This document shows, in pieces, positions 56,902-64,000 of a stretch of DNA of 64,000 bases; within the stretch, counting starts at the first letter, position 1, and the number at the start of each line of letters is the position of its first letter. Made by a program: the position numbers and the translations under genes. This DNA is from Macrothele yani (Eukaryota > Arthropoda > Arachnida > Araneae > Macrothelidae): the NCBI GenBank assembly GCA_039090855.1, contig CM077027.1:103210424-103274423 (forward strand). Direction: 5' to 3'. The notes beneath the pieces are model-generated. The model ran no database searches, had not been told where the DNA came from, and saw nothing but the letters and a program-made list of their open reading frames with translations.

Positions 56902-59114
56902 TCTGTGTACAACTACAAACTGCATTTTTCAATTAATACAGATGCAAGTTTTGCTTTGTTTTTAAATTCCTTTCATTAATTTACTTCATTAGTGAATATT
57001 ACACCAAAAAGTAAAAATAATTAGACAAAATAGGAAGAGAGAGAAAGAAAACAGAAACTCTTGGAATATAAAAAATAAATCACATTCTTTGAATTTGTTT
57101 GATGGTGGTTGAGTTGCACATTACTTATCACTGGTGTCAAAATAACTCCCAACTAGCAGATTTTTTTTTTTTTTTTTAGTTTACTGTTCTGGTTTCTTTT
57201 CTGTGGATCTACACAATGGCATCACGGATTTACTAATGTCATACTTCAATTTTTTTACTCCTCTTCTTTGGTTCCACTTTTTTCTCCATCTTTAATTGCA
57301 TATTCTCCTTTGCTAGTGCCCAGTGGAAGGTACTTCTTAGCATGGTCAATAGCCATAAACCCTTTCTCTATCAAAAACCAAGAGCACCAGAATCCTACCA
57401 AAACAACTCTTTACTCTAGTACAAGCATTGCAAAACTACTCCTACTAAGTAAAAAACAATGAACAAGAAAATGCTGAAAGCTCTTTCTATTTTGCCCATG
57501 TGCAAGGATTTCCCTTCAGCAGTATTTTCCAATGCGTAGAAGAATACATTTGGTTAAAATGTTTTCACGGCAGCACTTTTTTATAGGTAACAAGCTACCT
57601 CGAAGCTTTTAAACAGCAGCTTACCATCTTATAGTTTCTTACCAAATGATGAATAGGTGTTTAGCCTCCAACATAACAATGCCTCCACCTCTGTCACTCT
57701 ATTTTTTCTTTTTTTAGTGATGTTCTTTTAAATTTTCTGTTTCTCCAAAAAAGAAAAGAAAACAAAACAAAAACAAAACAACATTTCTCACTTCCCTGGC
57801 TCAAAACACCAACAAGCCCTGTCACCAGATAACAGAGAGTCATTGGTGCAGCTGTTCATACTGGTTCATCTTTAAAAGTAATTTCTCTGTTGCTATTCAT
57901 TGTTTGCACTGTATTTGTTTTTAAAAAAATACAATACACAACAAAATAAGATAAAAGCATTTTTAGGCTTATAATAAAACACAAAAGTTATTTTCATAAG
58001 CCAACAAAAATAAAAGTTCAATGAATTTACATGTATTTTCCTAGGGGAGGGGAAAGCTTAGCCCCCTGGTAGCTATAGCCCTGACTCCAGACCATTTCAT
58101 CTAGAACTAACAACAGTAAGAAAAAAACATTCCAGTGATATTGATTAAACAAAAATCTATAGCAAAAGTTTCAATAAATAAAAAAATTAAATGTTGCTAA
58201 TTTTTAAAATCTACATTCCATTTTGAAACATTTTTCCATGCAGTTATGCTAAATGCCTATAGGTATGTGATTATTGGTCTAAATGAAAGAGATCTTCTGT
58301 TGAATGGAATAAGTGAAAACTGTGCCTCTGATTACATTTGTACAAACATGACTATACAATATATATCATACATGAAAAACTATGATGTTACAAGTTAGAT
58401 CAGCCAGTTTATCTAATAATGATATGACTATCACATGCTCAGAGCTTATATTTGTGAAATAGCCAAATAGCTACCTACCAGCATACTAAAGTAGCAGTTG
58501 AATGCATTAACCTTAATATAATGGCATATTATTTTCAGCTTACTTGGGGCACCAAAATATCTTGGTCTACAAGAACATCAGCCAAACATCAAAATTTGAA
58601 ATCTTAGATCCTAATACTATTGCGAATTCATTTTATACACTTAATATTAGTGTTGCGATTTATCAGCCACTCACAATATGTATTTAGAAAAGTTCCACAC
58701 AAAAATATAAAAAACACATGGCTGCATTGTTTTTTGGCATCCACAGTTGGAAAGACAACAGAGATGATACTTATTTACTTGTAAACAAGTCCTTTATAGC
58801 CTTCCTGTTTCGTAAGGCTGGGATTCACCGATTTTACCGAATTAACAAGAATGCTTAATCCATTGAGCTGATTATTTCTTCTTTGTAGAATTCGAAACTT
58901 GATTTTTTTTTTTACTTGGCACCATAAATTAGGAGATTTTGAGCGTCAGCAAGGAAACTATGCATTTAGACCACATTTCCGCCGGAAATTAATACTTAAA
59001 ACATACTTGTTGAAAACATCAGCTTCGTTTAAGTGTTAATACAAAAGCAATAAGGCACGTGCTGAATTAAGATCAAAACAACCAAATTAAGAATTGAAAA
59101 ATCGAAACATTCAC
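56902..59114. other. COMMD2 first intron, 5' part
   Basis: AT-rich. T-run at 57162-57178 and a poly(A)-like AAAAGAAAAG tract near 57750-57780. No genes recognised apart from a hAT terminus at 58041-58084. Confidence 0.5.
58041..58084. mobile_element. hAT-type terminus, unpaired
   Basis: Right end reading (reverse complement) CAGGGCTATAGCTACCAGGG, then GGCTAAGC. The pattern resembles hAT termini. No matching left end was found. Confidence 0.4.
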
Positions 59115-59184
59115 CTTTACTATCCACTTCTTTCAGGAATTGTAGGTGATTTTTATGCACATCGTCTAAAATGAGTAACATCAT
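59115..59184 (-). CDS. COMMD2: COMMD2 coding exon 1 (start codon)
   Basis: Starts with two tandem ATGs (59184 and 59181), followed by 23 codons and one base of a split codon. The peptide contains HKNHLQFLKEVDS, matching the start of COMMD2, where an H-x-x-HL-x-FL-x-x-VDS pattern occurs. The donor is AAAG|GTGAAT. The split codon completes to Val with the first two bases of exon 2. This exon is far too short to be seen as an ORF; it was found by reading the minus strand for the missing N-terminus. Upstream lies a divergent intergenic region. Either ATG could be used. Confidence 0.88.
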
Positions 59185-59334
59185 AAAATTTTATACCGAA
59201 TATCTTATAGTTAACTAAAATTTATATGTCACTGAAATTTAAAAGCTAGCTAATTCAGTTTCCTGGGGGCGTGATCCAAATATTAAAGCCACCAACTGTC
59301 AAGCAGCCTACAATTTACGAAAATAGTAATTCAA

Positions 59335-59347
59335 CGCCACCTGGTGG
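59335..59347 (-). promoter_or_regulatory. CTCF-like site
   Basis: On the minus strand the site reads CCACCAGGTGGCG, one mismatch from the animal CTCF core CCACCAGGGGGCG. It lies about 150 bp upstream of the COMMD2 start. A single short match can arise by chance. Confidence 0.3.
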
Positions 59348-59574
59348 TGACACACAACGCGCAGGAAGCGAATGTACACAAAATTTCCCTGAATAGGTGT
59401 TGAATGAGATTGTGCGCAGTTTTTTTTTTTTTTATGTCACCAACAACTGAAACCAATACCAAGGTGCCCACATTGATGTACGGCTGTACTTCTGTTCTTC
59501 GCGACCAAGTGCTTTCAATCACGAACAAGAAAGTAACAGATAAATGTTCCTGGATTTAGTTTTAACCTTTCATA

Positions 59575-59583
59575 TCACGTGAC
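59575..59583. promoter_or_regulatory. E-box TCACGTGAC
   Basis: Palindromic CACGTG core with T and A flanks, the pattern bound by USF/MITF-TFE type bHLH-Zip factors. A second CACGTG lies at 59721-59726. Both lie in the divergent promoter. Function is inferred from motif and position only. Confidence 0.4.
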
Positions 59584-59778
59584 TAATTTTATTGATTTTT
59601 CTTGTATAGTTTTAGTTATTTTTCACATAGAAAACCAGACAGTAACATTTTTTATTATATTGACAGGCGCAAGACGGCATTAACTGTAAACAATGTGTGT
59701 TGTTCTCCAACACGGTTTAACACGTGTCTTCAGCATCTTCCGCTTGAAGCGTAACCTCCGATCAGGTGGTTACGCGCC

Positions 59779-59959
59779 ATGCATCTCGTTCAGGTGGCGT
59801 TGGCTGTTATGTTTCTTGAGCAGCTTCCGAATATGAATTCGTCTGCTGATAATGCCTTAGCAACGCGTGGTTTACCTGCAAAGCTGCAACTATTCCAGGG
59901 TCATCAGTTCGGCAACAGGATCCCGGGACTATTTTCGCCATTCTTTTATGCATTGACAG
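59779..59959 (+). CDS. First coding exon of an unrecognised gene divergent from COMMD2
   Basis: The ATG is preceded by an in-frame TAA (27 bp upstream), so this is a genuine start. The frame runs 60 codons plus one base to a consensus donor CAG|GTATAT, and a stop follows shortly in the intron, as expected for a first exon. The N-terminus MHLVQVALAVMFLEQLP is hydrophobic and could be a signal peptide or anchor. Further on is LFQGHQFGNRIPGLFSPFF. I do not recognise the family. Downstream exons were not identified before the window ends. The higher GC than the flanks, the CpG context and the head-to-head position support a real gene. Confidence 0.55.
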
Positions 59960-61396
59960 GTATATCAACGTGCTAAATAATACTATTGTAGTACAGAATC
60001 ATGGTTGTTGTTCTTAACATAATGTCTACTTTTTTAAGTCATATATAAATATCGTGCTTTAACAGACATGTTGCTTTAGAACGAACATTGTAAGTTGTGC
60101 AGGTGGATTTAATGTTTCTGCGCAAAAGATCTGGAACTATTTATTAAAATAAACTTACTGATGATATATTTCACACTTAAGCCTTCAATTTTGACAAGTA
60201 TGTGTGCTCTCTAAACGTTATGAATGGGCAGCTATCCTCTGAGGAACTATTAGGGTCGATTTGCTCCATCCTTACATTTTCGGCGAGAGTTATGTCTAAA
60301 TAACCTTCAAAACAATGCAACTGAAGCATTTACCATAAATTCCTTTTTGACAATCCCATGTTTAAGCGGTAGAAAGAAATTACTCCTTAAAATTCAAGTG
60401 ATTATATGCCTTGTCCACATGAAATATTTAAAACGGATTTCTGTTATGTCATTGCGAAATGCGTGTTGCCAATGACAAATAGCTCGTGATATATAAATCA
60501 GCACCTTACATATTATATACAGGGCAATGTAAGCCATATAAGAAAGGTTAGATCTACTAATTAAAGTTTTTTTCCAGAAAAACAGATTATCTTTTGCCAG
60601 ACAAACTCACTTGTTTTTATGAATTCTAAGTAACCCAGTGTGTCTATTTTAGCATTTTACTTCGTTGCATGTATTAAACAAATATTTCCATTGACAGAAA
60701 TAACATTTTACGTGTTTCTCATTCATATAACTTTTTTAAATATCTGGAGAAGTTTTGCAGAAAAGCCAACATCTAATTTGTTTACATTGGAACCTGGCAA
60801 TCTGAGATGACAAACAATGTTTTAGTTGCATTGCCTTGAACCTATAGCTGTGCCCTCAGTAGTGAAGGAGGGCACAGCTGTGACATAATTGATTGAAGAT
60901 CAAAAACCTGTTTCATGATTAAAAGAGTAAAACTCAGAAACTGTCTGGTATTTCTACGAAACCCATTATCATTACGTCTAACTTAGCAACCGATGCAATA
61001 ATAAGTGATGGCATGAGTCAAAATCGGTCAAAAAGCAAACTACGTGATAGATTTGTGACCTTTCACCAGTTATGTCCCATCTGCTCTAGGGGGTGGGGGC
61101 AGCTTTGGTAAATAGCTATCACCTATGATGGTTGTATACAAACCAGGCATTAGCTTTCCTGCAGAGAATGCTTGACATACTTTTAATGAGGTTACATGCA
61201 GGAAAAAAATATGTAAAATGTTATTTCTGCTATCAGAAAGGTTTATTTAAGTAGTGAAACAAAGTGCTAAAATGGATGCACTAGATTACTTAGAATTCAT
61301 AAAAATGAGTGCATCTGTCTTCCAAAAGATTACCTGATTCCATTAAACAGTTCTGTTTTTTTCTCTCTAGAAAAAGTGGAACTCAAACCTAATCCT
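59960..61396. other. Probable first intron of the divergent gene
   Basis: No exon recognised. It holds a perfect 12-bp stem (AGCTGTGCCCTC) with a 10-nt loop at 60846-60879. Confidence 0.4.
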
Positions 61397-61432
61397 CAGA
61401 GGCATAACTAGGCATTTCTGCACCCAGGGCAA
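61397..61432 (+). mobile_element. hAT-type left terminus, unpaired
   Basis: CAGAGGCATAACTAGGCATT followed by CACCCAGGGC is a typical hAT end. No mate recognised within the window. Confidence 0.4.
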
Positions 61433-61950
61433 ACCACAGATTATTGCGCCCCCATCTGTTTTTTGATCTTATAACATATTACTAATTTAATAGTGTATAT
61501 TAGCATTTATATACAGAAAAATATACGTTACTCAACCAAACAGCATTGCACTGTGACATTAATTTTATCTTTACATGAGAGGCCCAATGGGACTGGCTGT
61601 ATAGCTTTTCTCAACTGTTTTGAGCATTTGGTACCACAATAAACGTCCTGAATGCAGCTGGAAGTCATGGCTCCTAATCACAGTAATGAACGAATAGCCC
61701 CCAGAGAATCTTCAACAATGTGAACAACTTTCTTTTCCTGAAATATACGTCCAACCGCGCCTTCATTTTCGAATATGAGGAACTGAAAATTCATTTTTCA
61801 ATATGAGCTCCTTAAAATTTTGAGGAAGAAATGTGAATTTTAATTTGCCAAAGTTACCCAAACTGGCAAAGCATATTATAAGCCAATTCTGTAAATGGAC
61901 AAATGACAAAGTATGGAGTAAAAAAACTGTACCAGATTTTGGTGCAAAAG

Positions 61951-62062
61951 TTTAAATTCCAATTTTAATCAGATTATAAACAGTGATTTTTGCCAATTTT
62001 AGTCATATTATAACAGTGATTTTTGCCAATTTTAATCAGATTATAAACAGTGATTTTTCTTC
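61951..62062. repeat. Tandem repeat, unit 32-34 bp, three copies
   Basis: Unit contains TTTTAATCAGATTATAAACA then GTGATTTTTGCC. Lies at the start of the BED-finger ORF region. Confidence 0.85.
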
Positions 62063-62300
62063 AGAAGAAACTAGTTTTCTGTCCTCATCTTTTCACGAGC
62101 AGCCTTTAGGAATGGACGTGAATGATAATAAAGTGTTAGTGCTATTCATTCAACATAATAGAATGTCTGACGTCAAGCATATAAAAACCAGTGAAATGTA
62201 GCATTATCTCACTGTCATTGATGAAAATTTTGCTTTGTGTGATATTTGTAACCAAAAGCTTTCTTACAAAAGTTCAACTCGCTGTTCCTTTACTGCTCTG
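61983..62300 (+). pseudogene. hAT/ZBED-type BED zinc-finger fragment
   Basis: An ORF at 61983-62201 ends in a TAG, after which the same frame continues HYLTVIDENFALCDICNQKL and SYKSST. CxxC followed by an LSYKSST-type segment is the front half of a BED finger as in hAT/ZBED proteins. The His pair and the transposase body are missing. Confidence 0.55.
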
Positions 62301-62329
62301 TCACCCCTCACCCGTCGTAAACCTTGATT

Positions 62330-62487
62330 TTGTCACTGGTACCGAGTCACTAAAACAGTGACTCGCCATCCCGTTACAGCTCCATCATTCCTGTTGTAAG
62401 CAGTGATTTTTTTCACTGTTTAAAGTCACCATTACTTCTGTGGAACTGTCACTGTGACAGGAAAATCACCATTAAGCCCACCCCTGC
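62330..62487. mobile_element. hAT right terminus
   Basis: Ends (reverse complement) CAGGGGTGGGCTTAATGG, with inner AGTGACAGTTCCACAG and AAAAATCACTG repeats. Probably the 3' end of the element that carried the BED finger. The left end is not identified. Confidence 0.6.
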
Positions 62488-62499
62488 CTACATCATATA

Positions 62500-63325
62500 T
62501 ATATCACTAAGCTGTTCTGTGAGATTCAGAGGTTAGCTTCACAAAGAAATACAAACTACCAGATAAATTTTTAACTGATTATTTACTTACTGTTGCCATA
62601 TAAACTTCTCCATTTACAGTGATCTTGACACACAACTCAGGCTTCACTGACATCTATCACACGATGTACACAAGACCTTCTATACTCATAATCTTTTTCT
62701 CATGCAGACACTCCTGAATCTGATCCTCCCATTACTTCCTTGGCCTTCCTCTGGCTTTCCTTCCTGCCACTTGGGCTAAAAAAACTCGTACTTAGTAAGC
62801 ATCTCATCACTCATTCTTTCAACATGGCCAAATCACCTAAGAATATTAGTCTGCACCTTGCTAACAATCTTCATTCCTCACACAATTAGAACGTGTCTTG
62901 CCACAAACCCCCGTAAGTAACACATTTCTCTAGCACTCAATGTGTTGCAGTTGTGTGATGTGAAGCAAAATGTTGTTAGCAAGGTGGAGACTAATATGTT
63001 TCAGTGGTTTGGTCATGTTGAAAGAATGAGTTATGAGATGCTTACTAAGAAATTCTTTTAGCCCAAGTGGTAGGAAAGCCAATGAAGTCATGGGAGGATC
63101 AATCAGATTCAGGAGTGTCTGCATGAGAAAAAGATTATGAGCATGAAGTATAGAAGATCTTGTGTACAGCGTGTGATAGATGTCAGTGAAGCCCGAGTTG
63201 TATGTCAAGATTGCTGTAAATGGAGAAGTTTGATACAGCTACAGTAAATAAAAATTATCTGGTAGTTTGTATTTCTTTGGAGCTAACCTCTGAATCTCAG
63301 AGAACAGCTTGGTGATATGTATGTA
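62500..63325. mobile_element. Inverted duplication of a LINE 3' region
   Basis: Arms 62500-62935 and 62937-63325 are inverted copies (landmarks: CAGCTTGGTGATAT, TGGTAGTTTGTATTTCTTTG, GTCAGTGAAGCC, AAGAAAAAGATTATGAGCATG). The right arm, plus strand, encodes MFQWFGHVERMSYEMLTKKF, the C-terminal motif of LINE reverse transcriptases (RTE/CR1-like). The right outer end carries (GTAT)n. Confidence 0.75.
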
Positions 63326-63339
63326 TGTATGTACAAACG

Positions 63340-63600
63340 ACTCCTATGTTTTTTCTGTAGTACCCAGATTTCACTGCCATACATCAGAGTAGGGACAATT
63401 ACACTCTCATACACAGCCATGCGAGACTCCCTTGAGAACCCTGTGAAAACCTCCCAAAGCCACTATGACTTTCAATGAAGAATTCACTCACCTACTAATT
63501 TCACCATCCAATTTGTTCTCTCTGTCAAACATGCTTCCTAAATACACAAACTCATTCACCCCTACCTCAAGGTCATGAAAACCATCAAAAATTACTTATT
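63340..63600 (-). pseudogene. LINE reverse transcriptase fragment
   Basis: Minus strand: DDFHDLEVGVNEFVYLGSMF then DRENKLDGEISRR, and further on SRMAVYESVIVPTLMYGSEI. This is the thumb/C-terminal part of a LINE RT, a different family from the RTE copies 1-3. Frame breaks occur near 63460. Confidence 0.7.
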
Positions 63601-63854
63601 CTTTTTATTCAAGAAAATTAACAATTACTAAGTTTCTAATTGAAATATGCAATTATTTTAAATTTTTGGACAAAATTTAAGCTGTTATAGAAAGATATTA
63701 AATTTCACGGAAAAGCCAACATGCTGGGATTTAGCACCTAGATGCTGGTTTTCTGACACACAATTTAATGTAAAGGGGAGGCTACTTTCTAACTTTTTAT
63801 CGGTTTTAAAATTTCTGCAGATAATGTAGCAAGAAATGTCGTGACACATATTGA

Positions 63855-64000
63855 TTAGGTTTTAATAATTCCTTTGTGTGTGAAATATAACAGTATGGCT
63901 GCACCACTGCTGTCATCAGATTCATTATCTGTACTATTGTTAAATTCACTTACTTCAGAATCACTGCCAGATTCACTAATGCTAAAATTATTATCCTAAT
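63855..64000 (-). CDS. Acidic Ser-rich ORF at window edge (partial)
   Basis: Reads from an AG just inside the edge: DNNFSISESGSDSEVSEFNN then DESDD-type residues to a TAA at 63857-63855. It could be the start of an exon (the preceding bases ATTAG are acceptor-like) or the N-terminus of a transposon protein, many of which have acidic leaders. Too short to name. Confidence 0.25.

Larger units (their letters stand above)
2194..59184 (-). other. COMMD2: COMMD2 gene, coding span to poly(A) signals
   Basis: Gene-level entry for the five minus-strand coding exons listed separately. Exon lengths are 70, 78, 83, 174 and 198 nt, summing to 603 nt (200 codons plus TGA). The vertebrate protein is about the same length. 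Introns run 59114-55232 (GTGAAT..CTATAG), 55153-40566 (GTAAGT..TTATAG), 40482-37099 (GTCAGT..CCTCAG) and 36924-2477 (GTAACT..TGTGTAG), with phases 1, 1, 0 and 0 that join without a frameshift. COMMD proteins form the Commander complex (COMMD hetero-decamer plus CCDC22/CCDC93 and the retriever subunits) for endosomal recycling; that role is family knowledge. The introns are filled with mobile elements in both orientations. Family assignment is strong; exon edges are inferred. Confidence 0.93.
59185..59778. promoter_or_regulatory. Divergent intergenic region between COMMD2 and an unrecognised gene
   Basis: About 594 bp separate the COMMD2 start (minus) from the start codon of the exon at 59779 (plus), a head-to-head arrangement typical of a bidirectional promoter. 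By eye it holds more CpG-containing motifs than its surroundings. It includes TCACGTGAC at 59575-59583, CACGTG at 59721-59726 and CCACCAGGTGGCG (minus strand) at 59335-59347. No convincing TATA box was seen. The transcription start sites are not known. Confidence 0.6.

Noticed and set aside
57268..57462. 64-codon ORF as a cellular exon
   Set aside because: Low-complexity Ser/Leu content, no splice sites of quality, no family.
59331..59528. 65-codon minus-strand ORF in the divergent promoter
   Set aside because: Lies upstream of the COMMD2 start in the intergenic region; no motifs and includes a homopolymer run, so most likely chance.
1..64000. tRNA genes
   Set aside because: Looked for B-box-like GGTTCGANTCC on both strands; only partial hits such as 17283 without an A-box or cloverleaf.

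Overview
This is a eukaryotic, AT-rich, transposon-dense window. There are no operons or ribosome binding sites, and the cellular coding signal is confined to short spliced exons. The repeat content (many Tc1/mariner families, an RTE-clade LINE, a Penelope-like element, pogo/Tigger and hAT DNA transposons) and the very large introns suggest an animal with a large genome. An arthropod (chelicerate, crustacean or large-genome insect) is the best guess, because several transposase families here are ones I associate with arthropods. The species is not identified.

The main result is a complete cellular gene on the minus strand, COMMD2, which no long ORF reveals. Five short coding exons at 59184-59115, 55231-55154, 40565-40483, 37098-36925 and 2476-2279 have GT/AG boundaries and compatible phases. 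They join into 603 nt, which is 200 codons plus a stop. The product matches the COMM-domain protein COMMD2 along its whole length, and a poly(A) signal lies just after the stop. Almost everything from 2.5 to 59.1 kb is therefore intron: about 3.9, 14.6, 3.4 and 34.4 kb. A second, unrecognised gene starts divergently at 59779 on the plus strand. The shared intergenic region of about 594 bp carries E-boxes and a CTCF-like site.

Layout: 1-440, 5' part of a Tc1-like element (minus). 0.8-2.06 kb, Tc1-like element. 2.2-2.5 kb, COMMD2 last exon. 2.7-5.3 kb, Tigger remnant with an adjacent Tc1 insertion. 5.47-9.44 kb, a three-level nest (long-TIR mariner inside a hAT element inside a Tc1 element, each layer with its own target-site duplication). 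10.4-10.9 kb, Tigger N-terminal remnant. 11.7-13.66 kb, pogo-like element. 13.66-16.78 kb, RTE LINE with an intact 984-codon ORF. 16.79-18.2 kb, Penelope-like element head-to-head with an inverted fragment of itself. 19.0-22.1 kb, Tc1 relics with an exact 87-bp duplication. 23.58-25.51 kb, foldback element. 26.5-31.6 kb, Tigger, hAT and mariner relics. 31.9-34.8 kb, RTE copy 2. 35.4-36.7 kb, repeats and a palindrome. 37.4-38.6 kb, mariner relic. 39-40 kb, hAT-like element with an internal duplication. 41.1-46.6 kb, an element with TIRs of about 680 bp that holds two Tc1 insertions and an orphan ORF. 47.2-51.6 kb, a Tc1 element abutting RTE copy 3. 53.1-54 kb, mariner relic. 55.4-56.9 kb, hAT-like element with a nested MITE that carries a C2H2 zinc-finger ORF. 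59-60 kb, divergent promoter. 61.4-64 kb, hAT BED-finger fragment and an inverted-duplicated LINE.

No rRNA, tRNA or CRISPR was seen. Exon boundaries are from eye-reading against remembered family features and have no transcript support.
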